Assembly: GCF_032104385.1 (NCBI RefSeq)
Contig: NZ_DAMCHJ010000003.1
Location: 293,069 to 357,068 of the forward strand
Source: Tissierella sp032104385
GTDB taxonomy: Bacteria > Bacillota > Clostridia > Tissierellales > Tissierellaceae
Length of the DNA stretch: 64,000 nucleotides
Reading direction: 5' to 3'
The notes below the pieces were generated by a model that was not told the DNA's origin, searched no databases, and worked only from the letters and a program-made list of their open reading frames with translations. Position numbers and translations under genes: made by a program. This document shows positions 1 to 9,395 of the stretch, in pieces (positions within the stretch are counted from its first letter, which is position 1; every line of letters begins with the position of its first letter).

Positions 1-323
1 TTTTTTTCCCTTACTGCAAAAAGTAACTCTTCTTTTGTTTTTTCAAGTTCTTCTTTAATATCAGAAATTACATTTTCTTGTTTTTTTATGCTAAAAGATA
101 TATCTTGTAAATAATTATTATATAATTTTAAATTTCCGACACTAGTATTTTTGGTGGATTCATTTTTTTTAACAAGTAAGTTTTCTTTATGGATATTATA
201 ATTTACTAACTTTTCTTCTTCTTGATTAAGCCTTCTATTAACATCTCCATATTCAGCTTTTTTTAAATTTTCCACATTTTCTTTATAATTTAAAACTTTT
301 TCCAGCCTAAAACTATAACCCAT
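1..323 (-). CDS. fliJ: Flagellar export protein FliJ (3' end outside window)
   Basis: Open frame running off the left edge, about 107 codons visible, starting MGYSFRLEKVLNYKE at an ATG preceded by AAAGGGGG. The visible part is rich in Lys, Glu and Asn with heptad-like spacing, as expected of the FliJ coiled coil. FliJ is a soluble chaperone of the flagellar type III export apparatus; it sits in the FliI ATPase ring and helps couple it to the export gate. The gene lies 25 bases downstream of fliI in the same operon. FliJ is poorly conserved, so the call rests on the N-terminal pattern plus position. Confidence 0.85.
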   Translation of the reverse strand, partial: MGYSFRLEKVLNYKENVENLKKAEYGDVNRRLNQEEEKLVNYNIHKENLLVKKNESTKNTSVGNLKLYNNYLQDISFSIKKQENVISDIKEELEKTKEELLFAVREK

Positions 324-348
324 CAATTAAAATTACCCCCTTTACTAC

Positions 349-1686
349 TTATTTTATTTCACTGATAATTTCATTCATAGCATATAAAGTTTCCTCAAAA
401 GTTGAAACTTTATATGTTTCTTGTTTTAAAAACCCTTCTATATCTTCCATTAAATCAATGGCAATATCAATTTTTTTATTTGATCCTCTTTTGTAAGCGC
501 CAATATTTATTAAATCTTCTGATTCCCTATATACTGCCATAATATCTTTTATAGCATTGGCAGCCTTTAAATGTTCTTTACTTGATATATTAGGCATTAC
601 TCTACTAATACTAGCAAGGACATCTATAGCTGGATAATGATTAGCATTTGCTAACTTTCTAGATAAAACAATATGCCCATCTAATATACCTCTTACAGTA
701 TCTGTTACAGGTTCAGTTAAATCATCTCCATCTACTAATACAGTATAAAGTCCTGTAATAGTTCCTTTATCTGACGCTCCTGTCCTCTCTAGTAGCCTTG
801 GCATAGTTGCAAAAACAGAAGGTGTATATCCCCTAGTTACAGGTGGCTCTCCTATAGCTAGTCCAATTTCACGTTGTGCCATAGCAAACCTTGTTAAGGA
901 GTCCATTAACAGCATTACATTTAACCCTTTATCCCTGAAATACTCAGCAATGGCCGTAGTTACCATAGCTCCTTTAACCCTTATTAAAGCAGGTTGATCT
1001 GAAGTTACAACAACTAATACCGATTTTTTTAACCCTTCTTCTCCTAAATCATTTTGGATAAATTCATTAACTTCTCTTCCTCGCTCTCCTATTAATCCTA
1101 TAACATTTACATCAGCTGTACTATTTCGCGAAATCATACCCATTAAAGTGCTTTTCCCTACTCCTGAGCCAGCAAATATACCAACTCTTTGTCCTTTTCC
1201 ACATGTTAATAGTCCATCAATTGCCTTTACACCTATAGATAAGGGGTCCTCTATTACTTTTCTATCCAATGGACTTGGTGGAGCATTAGATACAGGATAA
1301 TATTTATTTGACTTAATTGGTCCTAAGCCATCAATAGGATTCCCTAGGCCATCAAGAACTCTTCCTACTAATTCTTCACCTACATTTACTCTAAGACTTT
1401 TACCACTTCCCACAACTACACTTCCACTAGCAATCCCCTCCATTTCTCCAAGGGGCATAAGAAGTATCTTATCCTCTTTAAATCCAACTACTTCTGATAA
1501 AATTGGATTATTACTTCCATATGGATATATATAACATAATTCACCAATGGTAGCCATAGGTCCATTAGATTCAATAGTTAGACCAGTAACTTCGGTTATT
1601 TTACCAGTATATTTCATAAATCTTTTTTCTTTTACAGCAGAAATATATTTTTTTATATTAATCGTATTTTCCATATAATCACTCAT
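349..1686 (-). CDS. fliI: Flagellum-specific ATPase FliI
   Basis: ATPase of the flagellar type III export apparatus, working at the cytoplasmic base with FliH and FliJ. The 445-residue length is normal. The Walker A motif AGSGVGKST is at residues 172-180 and Walker B (LLMD) at 259-262, followed by the family signature around MAQREIGLAIGEPP. The start ATG overlaps the fliH stop by 8 bases, implying translational coupling. A second in-frame ATG four codons in (MENTIN) is possible but has no better ribosome site. Identity is certain; only the exact start is open. Confidence 0.97.
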   Translation of the reverse strand: MSDYMENTINIKKYISAVKEKRFMKYTGKITEVTGLTIESNGPMATIGELCYIYPYGSNNPILSEVVGFKEDKILLMPLGEMEGIASGSVVVGSGKSLRVNVGEELVGRVLDGLGNPIDGLGPIKSNKYYPVSNAPPSPLDRKVIEDPLSIGVKAIDGLLTCGKGQRVGIFAGSGVGKSTLMGMISRNSTADVNVIGLIGERGREVNEFIQNDLGEEGLKKSVLVVVTSDQPALIRVKGAMVTTAIAEYFRDKGLNVMLLMDSLTRFAMAQREIGLAIGEPPVTRGYTPSVFATMPRLLERTGASDKGTITGLYTVLVDGDDLTEPVTDTVRGILDGHIVLSRKLANANHYPAIDVLASISRVMPNISSKEHLKAANAIKDIMAVYRESEDLINIGAYKRGSNKKIDIAIDLMEDIEGFLKQETYKVSTFEETLYAMNEIISEIK

Positions 1687-2458
1687 TATTTAATATTGTT
1701 GTCAATAACTCTCTAACTTCAGCTAGCTGATTTTTAAGACTCACATCAATATTCCCCTTTGAAGTTTCCAAAATACAATCACCTTTTTCTAAAGAAATAT
1801 CATATTTAATATCTAATTCAGAAATCATACTAGCCTTAGCCAATATTTCATTTTTAGCCATTTCTAATATATTAAAATCCTCTTTAGAAGTAATAATAGT
1901 TAATTTATCTGTTAAGTCTAAACTATTAATTCCACTTAAAACCAAAGAAATTATCAACTCACTATCTTCTTCATTTTTTTTATTTATTAATTTTTCATAA
2001 ATACTTATGACTAATTCAATAATATCTTCTTCTAGCTCCTTTAATAGACTTTCTCTCTTGTATATATACCCATCCTTTATCTCAACTGCTTCATTTATTA
2101 AAGAATCAGATTTGATTTTCCCTTCATTATATCCTATTTCATGCCCTTCATTATATCCTATTTCATAGCCTTCACCATAACCTGTTTTTTTAGCTTCTTC
2201 TAAAATCTCCTTTGTCCTAGCATAGGCCATATTTATCATGGTTTCCTTCTGATTCTCAGCATCTTCTATTATTTTTAAAGATTCTTTTTTAGCATTATCC
2301 ATGATTTCTTCATACTCTTTTTGTCCTTTAATTTTTACTTCTTCAATAATTGATTCTATAATACTTTCATCCAAATATGTTTTTTCATTATCTAAGTCAT
2401 TTGTTGGTTCTATAATTTCTGATTCTATTACTCTAAAGGATTTTATAACATTAGACAA
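1679..2458 (-). CDS. fliH: Flagellar assembly protein FliH
   Basis: Regulator and stator-like partner of the FliI ATPase in flagellar export. The 259-residue protein has an acidic N-terminus, a long helix, a run of glycine repeats at about residues 93-113 (GYGEGYEIGYNEG pattern, typical of FliH GxxxG segments), and a C-terminal FliI-binding domain. The start is a TTG overlapping the last codons of fliG, with GGAGGAG about 9 bases upstream. It overlaps fliI by 8 bases. The glycine repeat is encoded by a 24-base tandem DNA duplication. Confidence 0.93.
   Translation of the reverse strand: MSNVIKSFRVIESEIIEPTNDLDNEKTYLDESIIESIIEEVKIKGQKEYEEIMDNAKKESLKIIEDAENQKETMINMAYARTKEILEEAKKTGYGEGYEIGYNEGHEIGYNEGKIKSDSLINEAVEIKDGYIYKRESLLKELEEDIIELVISIYEKLINKKNEEDSELIISLVLSGINSLDLTDKLTIITSKEDFNILEMAKNEILAKASMISELDIKYDISLEKGDCILETSKGNIDVSLKNQLAEVRELLTTILNNE
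2123..2170. repeat. 24-bp tandem repeat inside fliH
   Basis: Two adjacent near-identical 24-base units (2123-2146 and 2147-2170), followed by a more diverged third copy. Each encodes eight residues of the FliH glycine-repeat helix (EIGYNEGH/K type). Seen directly in the sequence; the unit is a multiple of three, so copy-number change keeps the frame. Confidence 0.8.
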
Positions 2459-3455
2459 TTATTTCATCTCCTCCTCTAGGAGTAATTATTTCTCCATCTT
2501 CCTCTAGTTTTCTAATAATATTAACTATGTTTTGCTGTGCATCTTCTATATCTCTTATACGAACAGGCCCCATAAATTCTATATCTTCTTTTATCATTTC
2601 AACTAACCGTTTTGACATATTGGCAAATATAAGATTTTTAACCTCTTCACTAGCACTCTTAAGAGCAATAGCCCATTGAGAATTATCAATTTCTCTAATA
2701 ATCCTTTGAATACTTCTATTATCAAGTGTGATAATATCTTCAAATACAAACATACGCCTTCTAATTTCTTCACTTAATTCTACATCTCTAACATCTAAAT
2801 CTTCCATTATATGTTTTTCTGTACCTCTATCCACAGAGTTAAGAATATCAACAACTGCTTGAATTCCACCAGTAGTTGTATAATCCTGAGCTAAAATATT
2901 TGAGAATTTACTTTCTAATATAGCTTCTATTTCTCTTACCACTTCTGGGGATGTCCTATCCATTATTGCTATTCTTCTCATTACATCTGCTTGCTTATCC
3001 TCTGATAAAGATGCTAATATCTGACCTGCCTGTGTAGGTCCTAAATAAGATAATATCAATGCAATAGTTTGTGGATGCTCATTTTGTATATAGTTTAAAA
3101 GCTGATTTGGATCAGCCTTTCTTACAAATTCAAATGGTCTTACATGTAAAGAAGAGGTTAATTTATTAATTATATCAAAAGCCTTATCAGAACCTAAGGC
3201 TCTTTCTAGTACATCCTTAGCATAATTAATTCCACCTTCTGATATATACTCTTGAGCTAAACATATTTGATAAAATTCCTCAATAACTATTTGCTTTTCT
3301 TCTGGAGAAACCATCCTCATGTTTGCAATTTGTAAAGTTAATTCCTCTATCTCCTCTTCATTTAAATGTTTAAATATCTCAGCAGATTTTTGAGGACCTA
3401 ATGCTATAAGTAATATTGCTACTTTTTCTTTTCCACTGAATTGCCTCTTAGACAT
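2451..3455 (-). CDS. fliG: Flagellar motor switch protein FliG
   Basis: Rotor protein that joins the FliF MS ring and contacts the MotA stator to generate torque and switch direction. At 334 residues it has normal length. The N-terminal domain starts KEKVAILLIALGPQ; the conserved EHPQ motif is at residues 126-129; the C-terminal domain carries the charged torque helix (ELSEEIRRRMFVFEDI). It starts at ATG with AGGAGCGAG upstream, 12 bases after fliF, and its 3' end overlaps the fliH start. Confidence 0.98.
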   Translation of the reverse strand: MSKRQFSGKEKVAILLIALGPQKSAEIFKHLNEEEIEELTLQIANMRMVSPEEKQIVIEEFYQICLAQEYISEGGINYAKDVLERALGSDKAFDIINKLTSSLHVRPFEFVRKADPNQLLNYIQNEHPQTIALILSYLGPTQAGQILASLSEDKQADVMRRIAIMDRTSPEVVREIEAILESKFSNILAQDYTTTGGIQAVVDILNSVDRGTEKHIMEDLDVRDVELSEEIRRRMFVFEDIITLDNRSIQRIIREIDNSQWAIALKSASEEVKNLIFANMSKRLVEMIKEDIEFMGPVRIRDIEDAQQNIVNIIRKLEEDGEIITPRGGDEIIV

Positions 3456-3467
3456 ATTAACTCGCTC

Positions 3468-4991
3468 CTATTCATTTAACCAATTTCTAAGCAGTTGAGC
3501 AACCGATTCTGGCTTCTTTTCAATAAATTTATCAATCTGGGCCTTCATTTTTGATTCTTCTGCTTCAAAATCAAGATCTGCAACTTCCAATTCTATCGAA
3601 GACTTTTCTTCTAATATCCTTTCTAATTCATCAGCCGCAGATTTATTGTTCTTTGATCTAATATAAATAATTATAATTATACCTATTATTATTAATATTA
3701 ATAAACCCATACCTATATATACCCATTTATTCGGTGTACTTTGAGCTGCATTACTATTTACAACTTGTTTATTGAATCCTACAGCCTTTACTTGAACTTG
3801 TTTTGTATCTAAACCAGTTGCTGCAAATATCAAATCAGAAAATTCCTTCTCCCTTTCAGGAGTCATTTCACCATCTACTAAGGCATCTTTATTTATAAGT
3901 ACTGCCACAGTAACACTTTCCACTTGACCTGGCATTTTTTTAATTTCTTTATTTATTTCATTTAACTCATTATTTATTATTCGACTTGCTTTGTCATATC
4001 TACTCGAACCATTATCTATTGTAGCATAATCTTCCACATTGGTATCAGTTCCCGGAACACCACCTATTCCCCCACCTACCATATGCTCCTCCACTTCCTC
4101 TAAAGAACGAATTAATCCTTCTTCATTTCCTTCAATAGGGGGAGCAAACTCTACAATAGTTGTATTTTCTATATCCATATTAATCTTAACACTTGACATT
4201 ACATCAACATTTTCTGGCCCTACTATATTCTCTAAAAACTTCTTTATACTCTCGTTTATCTTACTTTCCAGCTCATGTTTAACTGCAAATTGATCAATAG
4301 AAAAAACGTCCTCTTGATTTCCCTCTTCTAAAAGTTTTCCTTCTTCGTCAACTAATTTAACATTTTCTGGAGACATATTAATAGAACCTGCTACCAAATG
4401 TTTTATTGCTTTTATCTTTTCATCTGATAATGGTCTACCGTCAGATTTTTCTATAAAAACAGAAGCTGTTGTCTTATTATCATCATCATTATTTAGTACA
4501 AAATTAGTAGTTTCCTTTTCATCTATATATACTTGAGCACCACGTATACCATCAATTTCAGATATGGTAGATGCCAGTTCACTTTGTAATGCCATTTTCA
4601 TCCTTTGCTTTTTATCATAGTCTGTCATAGTCCAACTACTATCATTAAAAGCATCCATATATGTATATCCATCTTTAGGAAGACCATATGTAGCTAATTC
4701 AATTTTAATACGATTTTTATTTTCCTGTGGAACTAAAATACTTTTTTGATCTTCTCCAGTTTTCCAAAGCACACCCATCTCATCTAATTTAGATGTTATT
4801 TGTCCCATATCCTTTAAACTTAGATTCCCATATAAAATATCATATTTTGTACGTGTTAATGTAAGAATAAGTGCAATTACAGCAAAAATAACAAATAAAC
4901 TAATAAGCACCAGTCCGATTTTTTTCTTTTTATCCATTCCCTTCCAATATTCAGTTAGTTGTAATCTTACCTTATGTATTGATTCCTGCAC
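3468..4991 (-). CDS. fliF: Flagellar MS-ring protein FliF
   Basis: Forms the membrane-embedded MS ring on which the motor and export apparatus assemble. The 507-residue chain has an N-terminal transmembrane helix at about 25-46, YscJ/FliF-type ring-building domains starting with the sequence TKYDILYGNL, a low-complexity glycine-rich linker near residue 305, and a C-terminal transmembrane helix at about 424-446 before the acidic FliG-binding tail. The start is GTG with GAGGTG five bases upstream. It follows fliE in the operon. Confidence 0.97.
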   Translation of the reverse strand: MQESIHKVRLQLTEYWKGMDKKKKIGLVLISLFVIFAVIALILTLTRTKYDILYGNLSLKDMGQITSKLDEMGVLWKTGEDQKSILVPQENKNRIKIELATYGLPKDGYTYMDAFNDSSWTMTDYDKKQRMKMALQSELASTISEIDGIRGAQVYIDEKETTNFVLNNDDDNKTTASVFIEKSDGRPLSDEKIKAIKHLVAGSINMSPENVKLVDEEGKLLEEGNQEDVFSIDQFAVKHELESKINESIKKFLENIVGPENVDVMSSVKINMDIENTTIVEFAPPIEGNEEGLIRSLEEVEEHMVGGGIGGVPGTDTNVEDYATIDNGSSRYDKASRIINNELNEINKEIKKMPGQVESVTVAVLINKDALVDGEMTPEREKEFSDLIFAATGLDTKQVQVKAVGFNKQVVNSNAAQSTPNKWVYIGMGLLILIIIGIIIIIYIRSKNNKSAADELERILEEKSSIELEVADLDFEAEESKMKAQIDKFIEKKPESVAQLLRNWLNE

Positions 4992-5016
4992 AGTCGCACC
5001 TCTTCCCTATGAATTA

Positions 5017-5319
5017 CTAAATTTGAATTCTCATGATTTCTCTATAAGCCTCTACGACTTTATTCCTTATGCTCATAGTAATTTGTAAAGCAACATTAGC
5101 CTTTTCAGCAGCTATTGCCACATCGTGGAGATTATCAACTTGTCCAAGTACCAACATCTGTTTATAATCATCACTCTCCAATTGCAGTTGGTTTACTTGA
5201 TTTAAGGCTTTTGTTAATAAATCTCCAAAATTGTTTTTATCATTACTTTCTATGGGGTTAATCGAATTCTTATCAAAATCTAATACTTTCCCATAGCCAT
5301 TAATTTTATTTATATTCAT
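5017..5319 (-). CDS. fliE: Flagellar hook-basal body protein FliE
   Basis: Adapter between the MS ring and the proximal rod. The 100-residue length and C-terminal block (VAIAAEKANVALQITMSIRN followed by KVVEAYREIMRIQI) are diagnostic of FliE. It has an ATG start with AGGAGG upstream. It is placed between flgC and fliF exactly as in B. subtilis. Confidence 0.97.
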   Translation of the reverse strand: MNINKINGYGKVLDFDKNSINPIESNDKNNFGDLLTKALNQVNQLQLESDDYKQMLVLGQVDNLHDVAIAAEKANVALQITMSIRNKVVEAYREIMRIQI

Positions 5320-5324
5320 GACTT

Positions 5325-5765
5325 TTACCTCCTACCAATTTCTAATGCCTTCATAAGCATTGATTTAGACGCATTCATAGCAGTTATATTAGCATCATAG
5401 GAGCGATGGGCACTAATTAAATCGACCATCTCTTTTATTGTATCAACATTTGGCATTTTTACATAACCATTTTCATCTGCATCTGGATGACCTGGCTCAT
5501 ATACAAGTCTAAAAGGTGAATCATCTTCAACTATTTTACTAATTTTAACACCTTTTCCTTCGCTCTTATTCATATGTTTATTTAAATACTCTGAGAAAGA
5601 ATCTGATTTGTTTTCTTCAAAAACAACCATTTGTCTTCTATATGGCATTCCTCCTGTACTCCTAGTAGTATTTACATTAGCCATATTCTTAGTAATTATA
5701 TCAATTCTAGTTTTCTCAGCTGTTAATGCAGTAGCTGATGTATTTATTGAATTAAAAATACTCAT
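5325..5765 (-). CDS. flgC: Flagellar basal-body rod protein FlgC
   Basis: Proximal rod subunit exported through the flagellar type III system. At 146 residues it has normal length. It carries the N-terminal flagellar rod motif (SATALTAEKTRIDIITKNMANVNT) and the FlgC C-terminus (MVDLISAHRSYDANITAMNA). It starts at ATG two bases after the flgB stop, with GGGAG upstream, so it is cotranscribed with flgB and fliE. Confidence 0.97.
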   Translation of the reverse strand: MSIFNSINTSATALTAEKTRIDIITKNMANVNTTRSTGGMPYRRQMVVFEENKSDSFSEYLNKHMNKSEGKGVKISKIVEDDSPFRLVYEPGHPDADENGYVKMPNVDTIKEMVDLISAHRSYDANITAMNASKSMLMKALEIGRR

Positions 5766-5767
5766 AA

Positions 5768-6169
5768 TTACTTACTCCCTTCAGTGATAACATTTTTTAT
5801 TTTTTCAAATTCTCCAATTACTTGTTTAGTTAAGGCATCATACATAATAGTGTTTTTAGCTAAATCTGCTGTTTCAGTATCAATATTTACATTATTACCA
5901 TCTAATCTATAGGATGTAGATTTGTCTTCTATGACAATAGGGTTAAAACTGCTTGTCCTATGACTAATATGATTTACATGAGTTTTGGTTAAACTAATCC
6001 TATTATCCTCAATTGATTGTTTTAATTGTTCCTCAAATGTAACAAACTTCCTCTTATAATTAGGAGTGTTATCATTTGCAATATTATTGCTTATTGCCTT
6101 ATGTCTTTCCCAAGTTCCATCTAAAGCCTTTTTATAAAAATCAATATTATTATAAATACGATTAATCAT
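5768..6169 (-). CDS. flgB: Flagellar basal-body rod protein FlgB
   Basis: First gene of the flagellar operon and a proximal rod subunit. The 133-residue protein has the N-terminal rod motif (RHKAISNNIANDNTPNYKRK) and the C-terminal block (TIMYDALTKQVIGEFEKIKN). It starts at ATG with GGGGAG upstream. The 208 bases between it and codY must hold the operon promoter, but I found no convincing sigma-A or SigD promoter there; the stretch is very AT-rich. The codY terminator lies at the far end of this gap. Confidence 0.95.
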   Translation of the reverse strand: MINRIYNNIDFYKKALDGTWERHKAISNNIANDNTPNYKRKFVTFEEQLKQSIEDNRISLTKTHVNHISHRTSSFNPIVIEDKSTSYRLDGNNVNIDTETADLAKNTIMYDALTKQVIGEFEKIKNVITEGSK

Positions 6170-6360
6170 TAAATCACTCCCCGTTCCTCGTTATATTAAT
6201 ATAATAGTTAAAAATATATTTATTAATACATTATAATACATAAACCATTAAAATATCTAATAACCTGATAAAACTCTTCTACTTTATATTACATATTTTA
6301 ACATCCTAATGCAAGTATAAATTCAATCTATTACTTAATTCGCCCTAAAGTCCTATAAAA

Positions 6361-6387
6361 AAAAGAATAGTATAATACTATTCTTTT
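6361..6387 (-). terminator. Intrinsic terminator of codY
   Basis: A 12-base perfect stem (AAAAGAATAGTA against TACTATTCTTTT) with a 3-base loop, followed on the minus strand by a run of eight T residues. It contains the codY stop codon. It separates codY from the flagellar operon. Confidence 0.8.
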
Positions 6388-7157
6388 GATTTTAAAAGCT
6401 CTTCTGTTAGTTTATCATTTAAAATCCTTATATGAGTTCCTTTCATTCCTAAAGATCTAGATTCTATAACACCTGCACTCTCAAATTTTCTCAAGGCATT
6501 TACTATAACCGATCTTGTTATACCAACCCTATCGGCAATCTTACTTGCAACAAGCAAGCCTTCATTACCATCTAATTCATTAAAAATATGCTCCATTGCT
6601 TCTAATTCTGAATAAGAAAGAGTGCCTATAGCCATTTGAACAACAGATTTTTTTCTTGCCTCTTCTTCTATTTCCTCAGACTTAGCTCTAAGTATTTCCA
6701 TACCTACTATAGTTGCACTGTATTCTGCTAATACAAGATCTTCTTCTGTAAATTCCTTTCCAAAACGCGCCAATACTAAAGTACCTAACCTTTTACCACC
6801 ACTATTTATCGGTATAATGGTTGCAATCTTATCTGGATAAGGGCATTCTGAAACTTGGTCAAAAACACAATCTGTAATTTCTCTTAAATTCTCATTGGTT
6901 TCATTATATCTTAACAATTCCTCATTATATTTTTTTGGAAATCTCTTTTCCTTAACTATTTCGGCTTGAATTATGTCACAATCAAATCCAGTAGATAATT
7001 CGTATCCTAATACTTTCCCACTGGTACTGGCTATATAAACATTTGCTTCCAGCATATCACTTAGTATTTCGCTTAAATCCGAAAAAGAAACGGGTTTTGA
7101 CCCATATCCCTGTAGTGTTTTATTTAGTTTTCTAGTTCTTTGCAATAAACTTTCCAT
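6378..7157 (-). CDS. codY: GTP- and branched-chain-amino-acid-sensing repressor CodY
   Basis: Global transcription regulator that links gene expression to GTP and isoleucine/leucine/valine levels. At 259 residues it matches the family. It has an N-terminal GAF sensor domain and a C-terminal winged helix containing the nearly invariant block ASKIADRVGITRSVIVNALR and then ESAGVIESRSLGMKG. It starts at ATG with AAGGAGG upstream. In B. subtilis codY follows xerC-hslV-hslU; here it directly follows topA. A weak CodY-box-like sequence lies upstream, so autoregulation is possible but unproven. Confidence 0.98.
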   Translation of the reverse strand: MESLLQRTRKLNKTLQGYGSKPVSFSDLSEILSDMLEANVYIASTSGKVLGYELSTGFDCDIIQAEIVKEKRFPKKYNEELLRYNETNENLREITDCVFDQVSECPYPDKIATIIPINSGGKRLGTLVLARFGKEFTEEDLVLAEYSATIVGMEILRAKSEEIEEEARKKSVVQMAIGTLSYSELEAMEHIFNELDGNEGLLVASKIADRVGITRSVIVNALRKFESAGVIESRSLGMKGTHIRILNDKLTEELLKSKE

Positions 7158-7263
7158 AACTATTTCCTCCTTATTTAAATAAACTCAATTTATTATCTAT
7201 AAGATTTTAAATCGATTATTTTTACATTTAGCTACATATATAATTCTACTACAAAAAAATAAC

Positions 7264-7278
7264 ATTGTACAGAAAATT
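7264..7278. promoter_or_regulatory. Possible CodY box upstream of codY
   Basis: The 15-base sequence ATTGTACAGAAAATT matches the B. subtilis CodY consensus AATTTTCWGAAAATT at 12 of 15 positions; the right half is perfect. It lies between topA and codY, about 107 bases before the codY start. Such AT-rich matches occur by chance, so this is only a candidate. Confidence 0.3.
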
Positions 7279-7286
7279 TTAATTAT

Positions 7287-9371
7287 TTATACTTTTTTGA
7301 CATCCGTATATCCACATTCTTTATCCATACATTTCACTATTCTTTCTTTCTTATTCCTTTTTTCTACCATTATACCTCCACACTGAGGGCATTTTTCCTC
7401 TACTGGTTCATCCCATGAAACGAAATTACATTCAGGATAATTATTACATCCATAAAAAATCCTACCTTTTTTTGATTTCCTTTTTACAATACTTCCACTA
7501 CATTTAGGACATTTAACATTGAGTTCATCTACAATGGCCTTAGTATTTTTACATTCTGGATATCCTGGACAGGCTAAAAACTTTCCAAATCTTCCATGTT
7601 TAATTACCATATTTCTTCCACATTTTTCACAAATTTCATCTGAAACTTCATCTTTTATTTCAATTTCTTTAATTTCTTCTTCAGCCTTTTTTAGAAATAA
7701 CTCAAAATCTTTATAAAAATTCTCAACAACTTTAACCCAATGTAACTCTCCTTCTGCAATCTCATCTAAACTTTCTTCCAATTCAGCAGTAAACTCTTCA
7801 TTTACAATATCCTTGAAATATTCTATCAATAAATCATTAACTAAAATCCCTAGTTCAGTAGGCATGAATGACTTTTTATCAAGGACAACATATTCTCTTG
7901 CTAATATAGTTGAAATCGTAGGTGAAAACGTACTTGGTCTTCCAATCCCCAATTCCTCTAATGTTTTTATTAAAGACGCTTCTGTATATCTAGGAGGAGG
8001 TTGGGTAAAATGCTGATTTGGAATAGTATTATTTAAAATTAATTTATCATCTATATTTAATAAGGGAATCCCTATATCCTTTTCCTCTTCATCACTAGTA
8101 GTATAAACTTTTAAGAAACCATCAAAGATTAACTTTGAACCACTAGATTTAAATAAAATATTATTACTCTCTATTGTTACAGAAATAGTATTGTAAATAG
8201 CTGGAGTCATTTGTGAACCTACAAACCTTTCCCAAATCATTTTATATAGTTTAAATTGGTCTTGGGTTAAAGACTCCTTAATCAAACTTGGTACTTTACT
8301 AATACTAGTAGGTCTAATGCCCTCATGAGCATCTTGTGAATCCTTTTTAGATTTATTATTATAATCTTTTCCACCATCTGTATATTTTTCTCCATAATTA
8401 TCTTTAATAAATGAATTAGCCATTTCAATAGCTTCTTTGGAAATTCTTGTAGAGTCCGTCCTCATATAGGTAATTAAACCTACTGAACCTTCTCCCTTAA
8501 TATCAATACCTTCATACAATTGCTGAGCTATAATCATTGTTTTTTTAGTTGTAAATCCCAATTTTTTTGAAGCATCTTGTTGTAACGTACTTGTAGTATA
8601 TGGGGGATAGGGATTTCTTTTTTTTGTTCCTTTTTTAACATTCTTTACAACAAAATTGTTCTTATCTATTCTATCTAATATATTATCTACATCTAATTTA
8701 GTTTTTAATTCAATCTTTGTTTCTTTTCCATTTATATTTTCCCCATAGAAACTAGCTTCAAAATTCTCCTTATCCTTCCCTAAATTTACTTTTATACTCC
8801 AATATTCTGCTGGTATGAATTTTTGAATTTCATTTTCTCTATCACAGATTAATTTAACAACAACAGATTGCACTCTACCAGCACTTAAACCCTTTCTTAT
8901 TTTTCTCCATAGTAATGGACTAATTTTATAACCAACAAGTCTATCTAATATTCTTCTCGCTTGTTGTGCATCCACTAAATTCAAGTCTATAGTCCTAGGT
9001 TTTTTAATAGCATTGGTTATGGAATCTTTAGTTATTTCATTAAACTCTACCCTTACTTTTTGACTTTCTTCTATTCCCAAAATATGGGCTAGATGCCAAG
9101 AAATTGCCTCCCCTTCTCTATCGGGGTCAGTAGCAAGAAATATTTTCCTTGACCTTTTTGCCTCATCTTTCAAATCCTTGATAACTGGTCCTTTACCCCT
9201 TATTGTAATATATTTAGGCTCAAATTCTTTCTCAATATCAATCCCTAAACTACTCTTTGGCAAATCTCTTATATGTCCTATAGAAGCTACAACCTTATAA
9301 TTTCTTCCTAAAAATCTTTCGATAGTTTTTGCTTTAGCTGGGGACTCAACTATTACCAAATTTTTTTGCAA
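7287..9371 (-). CDS. topA: DNA topoisomerase I
   Basis: Type IA topoisomerase that relaxes negative supercoils. At 694 residues it matches Firmicutes TopA. The Toprim domain holds Glu9 (VIVESPAKAKT) and the DPDRE acidic motif at 82-86; the catalytic tyrosine is Tyr302 in GLITYMRTDS. Three C-terminal four-cysteine zinc ribbons are visible (CEKCGRN, CPKCSGS, CPQCGGI). The start is TTG with GGAGGTG six bases upstream. In B. subtilis trmFO follows topA; it is absent here. Confidence 0.98.
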   Translation of the reverse strand: MQKNLVIVESPAKAKTIERFLGRNYKVVASIGHIRDLPKSSLGIDIEKEFEPKYITIRGKGPVIKDLKDEAKRSRKIFLATDPDREGEAISWHLAHILGIEESQKVRVEFNEITKDSITNAIKKPRTIDLNLVDAQQARRILDRLVGYKISPLLWRKIRKGLSAGRVQSVVVKLICDRENEIQKFIPAEYWSIKVNLGKDKENFEASFYGENINGKETKIELKTKLDVDNILDRIDKNNFVVKNVKKGTKKRNPYPPYTTSTLQQDASKKLGFTTKKTMIIAQQLYEGIDIKGEGSVGLITYMRTDSTRISKEAIEMANSFIKDNYGEKYTDGGKDYNNKSKKDSQDAHEGIRPTSISKVPSLIKESLTQDQFKLYKMIWERFVGSQMTPAIYNTISVTIESNNILFKSSGSKLIFDGFLKVYTTSDEEEKDIGIPLLNIDDKLILNNTIPNQHFTQPPPRYTEASLIKTLEELGIGRPSTFSPTISTILAREYVVLDKKSFMPTELGILVNDLLIEYFKDIVNEEFTAELEESLDEIAEGELHWVKVVENFYKDFELFLKKAEEEIKEIEIKDEVSDEICEKCGRNMVIKHGRFGKFLACPGYPECKNTKAIVDELNVKCPKCSGSIVKRKSKKGRIFYGCNNYPECNFVSWDEPVEEKCPQCGGIMVEKRNKKERIVKCMDKECGYTDVKKV

Positions 9372-9395
9372 TATTTACACCTCCACTAAATAAAT

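Noticed and set aside
2123..2178. Tandem repeat considered as a CRISPR-like array
   Set aside because: No spacers; the units are adjacent, in frame and encode the FliH glycine repeat.
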